Shown: in pieces, positions 23,801 to 37,200 of the stretch
Layout: each line of letters opens with the position of its first letter
Numbering within the stretch: the stretch's first letter is position 1
Assembly: GCA_008360975.2 (NCBI GenBank)
Contig: CM039182.1
Coordinates: 104,935,443-104,999,442, forward strand
DNA from: Lichenostomus cassidix
Taxonomy: Eukaryota > Chordata > Aves > Passeriformes > Meliphagidae
Direction: 5' to 3'
Length of the DNA: 64,000 nt
Translations under genes and position numbers: made by a program
Notes under the pieces: model-generated
What the model was told of the DNA's origin: nothing
The model's input: the letters and a program-made list of their open reading frames with translations, nothing else
The model's database searches: none

Positions 23801-25194
23801 AAATCTGGTGTTTGAATTAATAGTAAATGGAATCACTGAACCTCAGGGTTATTTTGAACTGAAAAACATTTCAGTAATCAGATTTGCAGCACGGCTGCAG
23901 GAACAGTTGTAGCAGCACAACTGGAGGGGCAAGGGAATTGCAGGAAGGATTAGCAACTGCTTACACTGGCATCAGAGAAAACAATTTATTGTGAAAATAC
24001 AGCCAAGGAATAAATAATGAGCACCTTTCCAAGCATATAGGCCTGCTCATAACATTCTGGAAACTCTTTGCTTGCAGATCAAGGGAGTAAGGCAGCTCAG
24101 CGGGAATTGGGAAAGAAACAGTGATAGTCTATGAGGGCTTTTATCATTTAAGTTCATACCCGTGAAGTCACTGGTGAGGTGTTCTGGGCCTCAGCCATGG
24201 CTGCTGGGATCGATGGGTGCTGGCATTGCTCCTGCCAACCGGGTGCTGGGGCACAGTGCCACAGCTCTGCTGGCTGTTGCAGCTGTTTTGACACCCATTG
24301 ATGATGGAGTAGTTTCAATGATTGCCAGCTTATTTTTTCTGTGTGTGCCTGTGGGTGGGCTGTATCTTACACCTTCATTTGTGGTATTTACAATGTTTTT
24401 TTGGAGGGCTGGGCACAGTCCTTGTTTTGTGCTGCTGTCAGGGTGTTTGGAGGTTGTGCAACAGCAATGGCTGCTAAAACAAAGCTTGTACTGGGGCTTC
24501 TTCTGCCTGCTAGAGCAGCCAGAAAACCTGTAATGCTAAGATTTCCATAATTATTTCTCTGAAGGTGGAGGAAGGATGTGACTCAGGCATACGAAAGTAG
24601 TTTAAAACAGAACTTAGCTCACCTGTACTGCACAAAGGGATTGTCAGAGCTTCTGTTTAAACTGCTGTTGTGTGACCAGTGCTGCTGGCACTGTCATCTT
24701 TCATCTCACTTCAGACAGTCCTCACAGGAGTGATGAGATGGACATCGTGGAGAAACAAGTGGCACTTACTTGGTAGAAAGCACAAAGGGCAAAGAGAAGT
24801 GTCCCCTGTGGCAGCATGAAGGACAGGCAGTCTCTGTGGATCTATCTATGCATTATTTTGTCGAAGTGCTGTACTTGGAGCATTGCCGGCTGCACTGCAG
24901 CACATGTGGGACTGTGTTAGATGGGTGTTAAACCCTTGAAGGAAGGGAAGCATCAACTGAGGAGGAGCTGTTGCAAGCTGCAACTTCTGCTTTGCTGTAG
25001 CAGATTGTGTGGAGTAAGTTTGCTTCTGGGTGGAATCAGATTAAGATAAGCACAACAGAACAAAATTTATTGATATCCAAAGCTATGGCTTGGCTAGTGA
25101 AGGGTGGTTTGTGATGTTCACTGAATAACAGCTCTGAGGACTTTCTTGTGCTCTCTAATCAGCAGTGATGTTTTGTGTTCTGTTTTCTCTGCAG

Positions 25195-25266
25195 ACGTCG
25201 GCTCATCTCCCAGCGATCTTCTCTGGAGACTCTGGAGGACATCGAAGAAAATGCCCCACTGCGGAG
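25195..25266 (+). CDS. CABLES1: CABLES1 exon 2 (first visible coding exon)
   Basis: The 72-bp exon follows a pyrimidine-rich acceptor (tgttttctctgcag) and is followed by a GT donor at 25267. Its first base finishes a split codon and its last two bases begin the next split codon, so it is symmetric and could be skipped without breaking frame. It encodes [19 protein letters not shown] and on to PLR, a stretch strongly conserved in CABLES proteins. The split start shows that a further coding exon lies upstream, outside the window. Confidence 0.93.
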
Positions 25267-28200
25267 GTCATTTTATTTACTCTCTCTCTCTGGCTTCTTG
25301 TCTGTAAAGCACATGCATGGGCAGGCTTGCTCTCCCTCCTCATGTTCAAAAGTAGCTGGGTCTTCACATTAAGATTTTTCATAGTGAGTAAAGGAACTGA
25401 AACCTCACGTGTCCTGCGAGGTGGTGGCTGCTATGAATTGTACATTCCCTGGCTGTAGGTCATTAAACAAAAAGGCAGTATTTACATGAAATGTCAGGAA
25501 GTAAAATGTGAGATTTGGTTAATAGAGAAGTTTAGTTGTCACCCATATTAATGACTAGCCCCAGTCAGTAGTACCCTAACATCTGTGGTTCATTTAAAAA
25601 GTATGTACAGATGGTTTAAGACAGTAAGTTTTTGAAGGCTAGTATTTTTTATGAATTTTTATTATTTATTCTCTCATCACATGCAGTCTTATTTCAGTTA
25701 CCAGCATTAATGTCTGTGTGTTGGCTGGTAGGTTTGTGACTGCCACCCCACTAATAAATCTGCTCCCATCCTAGTTATATTGGCAGCTTCAGTGTGTGGT
25801 TTGATTTCTGCATCTGGAAGACCACAGCTTCCTTCTCTGGGGACCACAATAATTAGTCACCAGGCAATCCTCTGGGCTGATGGAAAATTGGAGCAACTGC
25901 TTAACAGTTCAGAAAGTGGCTGGTCAGTAATCTGACCAGTGCATGGAATGCTTCCAGGGCAGCTGTTCGGCAAGACAGCAGCCTAAGTTTGACTGTCTCG
26001 TTATCTTAGAACCTGTAATTCAGCAGGTTTATATTGGTGTTTAGCCTATAGTCTTGTTTATCCACATGCAGATTGGCTGTCTCTCCCTACCTCGAAGCAA
26101 AGAACAGCAGAGGCTGTACCAATTGGCTTATTACCAAGGCTTGATTATTTTTACAAAGCTTTCTGTTGCATGCTTACCAGCATGTTATGAAGTGTTCCCA
26201 TAAGTGATTCAAACATGTATAATTGGTAAAAGATATAAACAAAGTATGGTTTGCCAGGCAGTATTTTTACTTGCTAATTTGCAGAATTGGTAGTAGAATG
26301 TCTCTCTTGGTGGTATTTTCATGTGAAGAAACTAACAAGGCTAATTGCAATCAGAGGGTGAGGAAATCTCAAGGACTTTACTAGCAGGAGGAAGGCAGAA
26401 ATTGCAAAGTGATGGGTTGCCCCCCTCAGGGTGTGCCCATGCAGCACGGTGGTGTTTGGGTACAGCAGTGGGGACTGGCACAGAGTGGCCTGTGGTTTCA
26501 GCCCAACATAACAACTTCTTGGGCTTGAGAAGCTGCTGAATTCTGCCTGTGCAGAGAGGAGGATAGAAAAATAGGTTAGGGGAACTTAACACAGAGGGGC
26601 TGTGCTGGTCCTGTGCACTGGCAGAGGATGCTGGTCCTGTAGGTACCACAGAGGATGCAGCAGCCACAGTCCAGCAGCCCTGGCTGTGCTGCAAGCACAG
26701 GACTCATCTCCAGTGCCTGCGAGCTGCGCCTCGCCTTGCAGCAAAACAGCCCTGAGATGAAACAGAGAATGCTTTCACATGCGCTGTGGTTTCAGCTGAT
26801 TAGAAAGAGCAAGGGTGGAAGGCGGGGGGGAGGATATTGCTGTTTGTCTCATCTCTCCTCCCTCTGGCAATTCTGTAACTGCAATTTATAAAGCGCATTC
26901 AGATGTAAAATAGATTTAAGGCTTAATGTTTTGAAGAACGATTATTTTTTTTCCTGGGGTAGTTTATTTTATTTTCAGTTGTTATGTATACTGTCAGGAA
27001 CGTGAAAAGTAATATTTGGAGTTAAAATCAAATTGGAATTATCCTTGCAAATAGGAGATTTTAAATCTTTCTAAAATTAAAACAAGAAACAACTTTCCTC
27101 AATGGCTCCTTTATCAATAGCTGAGAAGCATACAAAAGCGTGGGTGCTGGTGTGAGTGGGGAAAATTGCATATTTACTAGGTTTTTATTTGGTTTAATTT
27201 TTTTCCCCTGAAAGCTTGGGCTAAACTGTCATGGCAGATTACAGGAAGTTTTACTTTGCTGAGATTTTTTTTAATGATTTTTTTTTTGCATGAAGGGAGG
27301 GGGTGGTGCCTTTTCTTATTTTTAATTTTTTTTTTTTTGTTTCAGCCGTCCGTCGCGTTTCCAGACTTATTGTCTTTATTGTTCTTGCTGATTCCTAACA
27401 CGGGGTGACTTGAATCATTTGTCTCGTCTTTCCTTCCTGCTTTTGTGTAGACTTCTTGGCGGTACAGCAGGGAACTGAGAACATTTTTTTTTTCTTCTCC
27501 CTCCCCTCCCTTGCAACTGATTTATTTTTCAGATGTCGGACACTCTCAGGATCACCCAGACCAAAGAACTTTAAGAAGGTTCATTTTATCAAGAACATGC
27601 GGCAACACGATACCAGGAATGGCAGGTATTGTGCATGCAAAGGCTGCTTCTGCAGAGGCAACCCATGGGATGAGAGGGAAGGGGCAGGATCAGCATCTCC
27701 CTGCAAGAGCAGGGCCATTGCCACTCACCACATATCTCCCTAATGGCCTTTCAAATACTCCGTGAGGTGCAGGCTGCAGTGCATGCTCCTTTCTCCAGTG
27801 AAGTACGTGTCAATGGAAATGCTAGCCCACAGATTTTGAGATCTGTGTCTCCTTAATACAAATAACCTGCATAAAAGGAAAATCTGTGGTGCTGTGGGAC
27901 TTAACTAAACATAACTTGATTGTATTTCTTCAAGGGTGTTGCCAGGTTCTAAGTGTGAGAGGGGCATGTAGCTGAACCTGCCTGAACCAAGTTTAGCAGC
28001 AGTTCAAGGATACTTCCAACATCTGTTAGTGGATAGATACAGTGTGCAGGTAAATGCACAGCCAAGGATGGCTGTGGCAATATGAGGCATGGGATCCTAG
28101 TTTCATGGCAGATGTAGGCAGAGAGGATTCCAGAGGATGTGTGAGGGGTGCACCTGTGGCTGCAGCATGCCCTGAACTGGGATGTGGACTGCCCAGGTTA

Positions 28201-31200
28201 CAGCCCCAGGCAGTGGTGGGACCTGTACAGCAGCACTGGCTGGGACTTGGCTTGCAGCAAAGGCATGGTATTCCCATCAGAAGGAGGTGTTTCCATCAGC
28301 AAAATGGGTTCTCTGTTGCGGTATCATCCAGCTCAGAAGTCAAACTAGCTCCTCCCTGCGTATAAAGAAGATGCCTGTCCTCTCTGATTTTTCCAAACAC
28401 AGTTTCTCTGTGTGCCTCATGATTTATTTCATTCTTGTTCTTCCAAACCTGAATAAGTTTGAACTAGGCCACCTGAATAGGTAGCATGTAGACTAAACGA
28501 TCCCACTGAGAGTTGCCCCTTGCCCGTGGCTGTTCTCATAAAACTGCCATGGCCAAGAACAGTATAAGCTCTGATGGACTGATCTGTGCCTGTAGCCTTT
28601 GATTTCCATCAAACATGGAACCATGTCAGTTGAAATTCTAACATTGTGTTGAAACACAGGTTTTATGAATTGAATTCCGGTAGGTGTTACTTGGCTCAAG
28701 AAAAATTTTCTTTGCTGTTATTCTCACACATACACTTGAATGCATTGAAACGTAGTAATCAACATAAATGTTGGAGAAAGTGGCCCTGTGAGATTTTAGA
28801 AGCAGCTTTCAGGCCCAGCTTTTGTATCAGACAGACACATGCAGAACTATTGACTTGACTATTGTCTGACTTGCCGCTGATTATTGTCTTTATAACAAAT
28901 ACATGTGGAATCAAACACTGAAAAGCACCCCTTTAATTTCAGTCCATTTTGTGCATAAGTAGATACATGCTTTGGGAATTTCTTACAGAAAAATATACTT
29001 ACAAGGTATTATGCAAATTCCACAGAGAGCAAGTAATTTCTGAGATGTGTATATAAAGTCTAGGCATAAACTTGATAGATATATTACCTGCAAAAGCATG
29101 AAAAATACTTGATTTGTAAACTCTTTTTTCCATGTTTTGCAAAAAAGTATTTGTAGCATGTATGCAACATTTTATCTTAATTCATAGATCAGTCATTATG
29201 CCTGACAGTATTACTGAGTATTTTTCTTGCTAAGAAAGCAGTGTGAAAACTTCTGCTATTCAACTGGCTTCTTATCTTTATCAGCAGACACAGTTTTCCA
29301 GAATATTTCTACAATCATAATAAAGATCTCTTTATCTAGAATACATGTACAATAAGAACAAGAGATACAGTTTTGGAAACAGTTTTCATCCTGTGGTCGT
29401 AGAGCCACGATGATACTAGCTAAAAATTAAATGCAGAGTTAACACTTTGTGTCACCCCTATGTCTAGCAATAAGTAATCTGAGTGCAGACTGTTTTTCCC
29501 AGGGGTCTGGATGCAGTCACTGAAGTTAATAGACATGCTGGATGAAAAGGACCTCTAGAAATACAGGTGGATCTGCTTTATGTATTCATCCTAAAACCAA
29601 GAGTGTTTCTCTGTACCTTAAGACCTTTGAAGCTGGTGTCCTCCCCAGTTCCCTGTGACAGAGAGGAGCACAGGTGTTGTAATAAATAGAAAACCCTCCT
29701 GGGGCTCCTTTCCGTGCCTGAGACCTTGTCCCATGTGGCTCATGCATGACTCTGCAGGATGCAAGTGCTGAGCTGGGCTCCAGTCAGGCTCTCTGAGCTC
29801 CCTCCAAAACCCCTGACCCTTCTCTCAAAGTATGTTAGTCTTCCACTTAACATGATAATCCCAGCTTTGAAAACATCTACATTGAATATATTTTTGGGTG
29901 GTGAATTTAATGACTGGGCTTTAAAATAGCCAGCACTTTCAGAAAGTCACTGGTTTGTGACTGTGTCAAAGCAAAGAAAACTCCAGTGTGAGTGATAGCT
30001 CAGGGCTCCTCTCCCCAGTAACGGCCCTTGTTTGTGTCTCTCAACCTGTAAAGTGACATGTCCTTGTCCTGTGGCACTGAAAGCTCTTCCCATCAGCCTC
30101 AGGGATGATATGTGTTGAGCAACGATGCTCTGGGCCCAGCCTTTGGCAGTCCTGCGGCAAGGCAGGACCAGCTGTGGTTAAAATAGGAGTTCAGCTATTT
30201 AGCACAGAGAAAAAACTCATACAGAAAAAATACACAGACTGGAGCTTATCAGCAAGGCCTTGTAAAGCTTCCTGTTGATGGTTCTGTTCACTGGTTAAAC
30301 CGGTTTCTTTGGATTTGTAGGTCGTGGCTTATTAAAGGAGTTAGAAAATTAGGGTTCCTAGACTGTGTTATCAAAGCAGTCTTGTGAAATATCACAAAAT
30401 AAATTTTCCCCTTAAAAGACAAAGACAAGTCAGCCCTGACATAGAAAGTAGCATAGGTAGCCACCAGCATGTGGTTTTACCCACTTTACTCAGCAGGTTT
30501 ATTGGTGATATCCTCCATAAACACTGAAGCAGAAGATTAGCAAAAAAGGAGCCACCGAAATGGCAATCTGAGGCAGCTGAACAAACAGTTCATGGTGAGA
30601 ATGGAACAAGAGCAGCTCTGGAGTTATCATATATAGCAGGTATAAAAAGCAGTAAAACAACGTTCGTCTCCCACCCCCATGCCATTGCTTTCTCAGCTTT
30701 CTTGTTAGCAAACACATCTAAACAAAGGCCAAACACTATCGTGAAAGGTCTCTTTTCCTGCTCTCTTAATTGCACACACATGCAGTCTAAAAGGGTGATG
30801 ATTGGCAGCACCCTCACACTTCATAACTAGTCTCAGCCACCTTCTAATAGCCCTTGAACCTGTGAGACTCCAAAATGAAGGCTGCTACCGTGAGCATCCA
30901 TGGTTTGTGTGTTGACCTTTGTGTGCAGGGTGACAGAGCCCTGGCAGTCAAACATCATCAGTCAGGGTGAGAAAAGAGGCTACAGTGTTCCACATGTGGA
31001 TGGTACATATGATATATATCACATTGCCTGATGGCAGCCTTTTGGTGCAACACAGTCAAACCTAGGTAGATGCTGAGGAAAGTGGACATTATTCTTCAAG
31101 TCTAACAAATTATTGATTATGTTGAGAACTTTGTGCTCAGTAAGTTTTTTTGTAGTACACGCTTCATAAAGAAATTGGAAGATTAGCTTTTATAGCCTTT

Positions 31201-34200
31201 TCACATTGTCAAAACTCTTGCAAAATAATGGTTGCTCTGAACCATAGTAATTAGTACAACTTTTCAGTGAAATGTGAGAATTAAAGAGTGAAAACCTTTC
31301 CCTGAAGTGGTTTTAAACATGTCTAGCTGGCACAAAAAAAAAAAATTCCTAATTGGAATTAGGGCATGTAAACACATTCTCAGATGGTTTCCGATGTCAG
31401 AGATAGCTCCTTCAGAGGTGTGCAGGAATGTAGATGCCCTTTGTTGAAGAGCTGAAATCCAGAAAAATGCTTTTGTCCCATTTTATTGATTTTCTTGAAC
31501 AGCAATAGACGTCCACCACAACTTCTTCCCGAAAGCATACTTTGAGGCAAGTTTCTGGACTTTTTGCCCCAGCAAACCACTGCAGGCCTTCAGAAATTTT
31601 TTTTGCTTCCATGCATGTCATCAGACCTCTATGTAAAATGCAGTTTTATCCCTCCATGATGAGTATCTGACCACTGCCTTCCCTGCTTCCTTTCCAGTCC
31701 AGTTCCTAAAGCTGTTTTGCATCAACCTCCTTCAGCAGCTCTGCAGATGAGGTTTTGTGGCATCCTGGCAGTGGAGGCTGTGGGCTCCTCTCACGCTCTG
31801 CCTGGGAGATCTTTGTGTAAAAAGGGTCTGCCAGTTTATGAAAAGAGAGGCAAAACTTGGGTCCCAAGGGAAAGAAATCTGAAAAAAATAGAGGCTGGGC
31901 TGGTGCTTTTTATTTCCTTTCTTGTCTGATTCCCTCTGATACACACAGTTCTGTGGTAACTTCCTACTGTTGTCTTTGCTTGTGGACATGGAAGCACCAG
32001 TTTGTTTTTCTTTTAAGTATTAAGAGTTGAGTTTTATTTTTAGGGAGGTGTAGGGCGTTGGTGGAAGAGCTGTATTTCCAGAAGCAGCCAGAAAGAGGGG
32101 GATAATGTGCTTAGTGGGTACTGTGGTTTTCCGAATTCAAAGATGCTTTCTGATGTCAGCCTCAAAACCTGTGCCAAGTTTCATACATCAGCAAACAAGG
32201 CTTCCAGTGAACAAGCAAGCTGTTGTGAGTAGCAACCATTCAGCAGTAAGCAGTGGCAAGCACAAAATTAATCATACGCCAGGGTTTTTTTTGCTTGTGG
32301 ATTGCTGTTCTCAAAGAGGAAAAATTATTCCTCCCCACTCTGTAACGTACTGCTGCACCATGAGACCATCTTACAGGATCTGAGACATTTACCTTAGATA
32401 AGGAGTGTTACAGCATTCGGACAACAATGAAATTGTACTTAATCTGCTGCAGAACTTCCTAAAGCTGTATGCATGTTTATTATTAGAAACCCTTCTTCAT
32501 TAAAGGGTAAATCCCTCTTTGCTTTTAAACAGGCTTTTAAGGAAGAAAATAGGATTGCTATAACAGAGTAATCCAGGAGAAGGAAAATCGATCATTCTGC
32601 ATTTTTCCAAGGATTACGTGCAGCAGCTCTCTTGGGGAGCTAAACCTTTTCCAAGAACGATGACTAAGCTGGTCCCTTAAGGAAACAGTGTTCTAATAAC
32701 AGCATAACTGGTGTGAGATTCATAGGTGCATATGCTGGTTTTCAGACAGCAAAGAGCAACAGAGCTTGCTAGGGTTTGTTGTCCAGCTTTCACCAGCGTA
32801 GGACAAACAATGAAGAATTCAGTTGAAATCCTCACATACAGATCTGTGGGACACAACGTCAGAAAAACCAGCGTTGGAGAGCTGAGCAAGGAAGTGCTAT
32901 AGCCCTGACAATCAGCGTAGTGGTTGGTCCTAGCATTTTCACCACAAGTGGAGATTTTTAGAAAGATAAAATATCAGTAAATTCTAACACTGATCATGTC
33001 AGGAAACAGCACAAATTGCCATCGCTCTTAGAGGAATTTGACATGGTGCAGCCTGTTGGCCAACTTCAAAGGGATGAAGGATCAGTTGTACAATTGTGCA
33101 CTTATTCGGGTCCTGAAGGTAATAAGGAAAAAGGGTATATTTGGAAGCAATCAGTTATTTATTGCCATTTTATATCTTACTTCTTGATCAGACTTCTCTT
33201 GGCCACTTGGGAATCTGCATCTCCCAAAACTGCAATAATGTAACTACTGGCATTCCACTCTGTTTTATAGAAAGTGGGTCTTGACCTCCAGGTGGTTTTG
33301 ATGTTGCTTAATGATATGTCAGAGCTTGATGGCTGAAGGCAGTAGTGTGGCTGTGTAACAGATATGTTGCTCCAAGCTATTTGATTTAAAGAAAATGAAA
33401 TCTATTTGAGTCTAAACCAGGACAGTATCACACAGTGACTTTGCAGATGTTGCAGACATTTTGAGACTGGTTAGAAATACAAGGCATTTTTTCTAAGGGT
33501 GTCCTGGATTCTCAGATAAGCTCTCTGCAGACAGATAATGTATGCTTTCATGAAGCCAAATCTTGAGCTAACTGCCTATGAGGAATGAAGGCAAGCCATG
33601 TGTAGAGCAGGAGGGATTAAGCCCTGATGGTGACTGAGACAGATGTGGTTCTGGAGGAGAATTGGCCAGGAGCTGTGGGGTTGGTTATGTCTGAGAGTCA
33701 ATGCAACATCATAACCGAGAGGGTTAATGTGATTGTTGAGCACAGAGGCTGGCAAGGTGTCATGGCTACATACTGGTCTTCAAGGTAAGACTGGAAAATG
33801 TGCAACTGCTGAGGTCAGGGATAATGCCTGGAAACCAGGAAAGGTGATGGAGGAAAACTGGAGAAGACTCAAGGAGGAAGCTTGAAAACAGTGAAAGGAA
33901 CTGAAAACTTAGGATAATAGCAAACCTAGCCTGACTGCTGGATGAAGTCTATTTCAGGAACAAAAAGCTGACAATCAAGGGAATCCTTTGGTTTAGCAAA
34001 GTTCACAAACAGCAGCCAGGGTGTGTTGTGTATCAGTGGTAATTGTTGGTATCACTTGGGATGCTGCTAGATTTGTCTGTTGAGTTTCAGCCATTGTAGT
34101 GAGTTAACAGAATGGTCCTGTGCCTCTCTGGGTGGACTCCTTTTACTAGGAAAGCATCTGTCCTGGCTTCCAAGTCGCTTATTCAAGATAGTCTTCCTAG

Positions 34201-37200
34201 AAAGCCTATAGAGGGAATGGGACTCCACTGCTCATTCACTGTTCATTTGCTGCAGCACACAGGCTTCAGCCCTGCTGTAAAGACTTCATAGCACAATACC
34301 TGTGAGATGTAAAAGAGGATGGAGACATCATCCATCATGGAAGTTTTATGATTGTCAATTCCTCAATGGTAACATCTGTTGCTTTGCTTGTTGTGGTGGG
34401 ATTTTTAAATTTTAGTCTTTGATTTCTTTTATTTTCTTTTATATTTTAGAATAGTCCTTATCAGCAGCAGAAGATCCTTCTGTAGCATATTTTCAGTGCT
34501 GCCATATCGAGACTGTACCCAAGTCGGGTATGTATATTTATACATGTACTGCATAGTCTTTCTGGGCCTGCATGTAGACCTGATAAGAGACAACAGCATG
34601 ATGGAGGCTAATGCTTTTACATGTCTGCTCTGAGAAGAGAGAAATGTTCTTAGGTATATTTGCCTTGTGGACCATTACCAGGTTAAAACTACAGCTTTCA
34701 GTCCCCACTTTATTTAAATGTGTTGTGGTATCTTTGATGATTACACTGGAGAAAACGACTCCCATGAAATCAATGTTCTTGAAAAATGCACTGTTTTTAT
34801 TGTTTCTTCTGACTTCACTCGTCTTTCACAAAACAAATACTCCAGACAGCACAACTTTAATTGTATAAACCATCTTAGCTTTCTCATTCTCCCACATGAA
34901 TGTGGTGCTACTGTATGTAGATTTCTAGAGCTATAAAGAACTATTTAGATTTAAAGAGAATACTTCTTTATTTAATACTTTTAGTCACTGGTCAGATCAT
35001 TCAGTGAAAACAGATTATTTTGGCCATAATATTATACAGGTTCATAGCTGTCCCTGCAGCTGCCTTGCATCCCCTGACATGCTGAGACACTATAACTAAT
35101 AGAAAAGTTGCTTCAGAGTCAAGTAGTTCTCCAAAGACTGAGAAAGCTTTTAGCTCTCCACTGAAACCACAGAAGTGGAAGAAACTGGATTTGGCTGGAA
35201 GATGTGGCCTGGCAGGCTCTGGTGGTCAGCTGGCTGCCTTCAGAGGTGCAGTGCAAGGCTGGGATGGGCACTGCTGGTGGGCAGCAGTTCCATGACTCTG
35301 GGACAAGGAGGGGAAAGCGTGGCCACCACAACCACTTGCCAGAGACCTGAGAAGTCCTTGTGGTTGACTTGCTGTCTGCAGGGCACAAAATTCATGGGAA
35401 ATAGTCAGTTGATACAATGAGGTTGGTTGCAAAGATCCAAAATCATCTAGAGTCAAATCTATCCACTGTATAAAAGATGAATTTGGCTCATACTTTTCAG
35501 CCATCTGGTTCGTTCCTGAGAATGATTTGTCACAATCTCCTTGTGCACCAGTCATTCAAAACAAAGGGAGATTATTTGTAATGCACAAAGGAAAGGAAGC
35601 ACCTTTGTTGGAGGGTTGACTTGGTCTGCTCTCTCTTACAGTAAATTTTTTCCCTTAATTAAATTGTGATGACACATGAGGCAAATTCTTGACAGACTGG
35701 CAGATTTGTTCTTTGTTCCTGAGTATACTGTCATTCTTTTATGGTCATCACCCTGTCGAAATTGCCTCTTTATAGAAAATTGAATATATTTTGAAATTCT
35801 GATGACTGGTTATACCTTCTAAATTATAGCAGCAATGAGCCCAGCTGCAAAATTAAATATTTCAGCATGTCATGTCTTGTGCTGTGCTTGCACAGCAAGA
35901 AGGGCATGGGATGAGAAGGTAGCAAGTGCCAATACCTAACAGTCCAGCCCTGTTCCCTTTGCTAAAAAACCAAGATTAAAAAAAATGCCCTCTGTCTTTC
36001 TTCCAGAGCATCAGAGGAAGAGAGAAACAATTCAGTGGCACCTCCTTCCAGGAACAGCTGGTGCTAAGAACAGATGAGGCAGTATAGCATAAACTGTAGC
36101 CACTCTGTTCAGGCTGCACAGTGCTTGCTTACTTGCACATTTTGGATGTGCAGTGGGAGGGGGGAGAGACATTGGCTACTCTTATGAAGTACTGTAGTGA
36201 CAGCATCCTTTAGCTTTGCTTTCTCTGAATCCCTGTCCTCAGGCAAGATGTCCCAACTGGTTTATGCTCTGCAAACATCACTGAATAGTTAATGGAAAGA
36301 AACAGGTTGTTGCAGGGAACCACGGGCGCATGTGAAATTTGACTGGAGAAAGTCTCGACAGGAGTGGGAGAGTAGGATGGATGAGCAGGCAGGAGGAACT
36401 GTTCCATGTGACAGGAGCACATAGCGGAGCTGCTGCTGCTTCTCCACCTCTGCTCCAACTCGCAGGCACTGTGACCAGTGAGGAAATCCCCAGGCACAGC
36501 TGTTGTGGAGGCTGCCAGCCCATGCTGTACTGTAGGCAGTGCAGCAGAGCTGTACTCTATCAGTGCTGGTAGGTACAATTTACAGGAGCAGATCCATTAT
36601 AAAAACATGGTAAAAGGCACTTTCTGAAGTCACAACTCCATGTACTCATCCTCTGTGGATGGGGCAGCATCACCCCTCACCAATGAGGTGCAAGCAGTAT
36701 ACTCTAGACTGTGGCCCTTGCTTGCCTGCCCTCCATGCAGAGGTCAAACTACAGCAGCAAGAACCCTCCCCAAAAACCTCCAAATCATGTTTTTAAGTGG
36801 TCATACCAATGGTGGTCTGGGGGTTGCAGGGCGGAAAGCCATAGAAGTACATGAGAGGATGAAGTTTGAGGTGCCCTGGAATAAGTTTCCTAAATACTTG
36901 CTTTTCTTCCCCCCATCTAGGCCAGCAGAGCATATGTGAGAGCAGATATAGCTAGGTAAAACCAGGAAATGTCAGGAAAGCTACGTTGCAAGTCAAGAAC
37001 TGAAGGAGATGCTGAGCATCTTGCCTGCTGACAGCCCTCACCTCACAGTATCTCTCGGTGTTACAGCCCAAGGTCATCAGACCCTACACAGGGTTTAGTG
37101 GTAGCCAAGGGGAGTGATGTAGTGATGCAGATCATCTTGCACCTGTGGGAACACTTGTAACAGTGTTATTGCCTCTGTTCCTAATTTAACAGACATAGAG

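Larger units (their letters stand above)
17764..25194 (+). other. CABLES1: Intron 1, 3' part
   Basis: Non-coding sequence up to the exon 2 acceptor. It holds an (AT)n run at 19684-19699 and a CTTC-rich run at 20783-20808. The 123-codon frame at 24162-24533 is hydrophobic but starts from GTG and matches nothing I recognise. No other gene or mobile element is supported. Confidence 0.65.

Noticed and set aside
24162..24533. 123-codon hydrophobic frame upstream of exon 2, with membrane-segment-like stretches
   Set aside because: It starts at GTG, the internal ATG has a poor context, there is no recognised family, and no splice site ties it to CABLES1.
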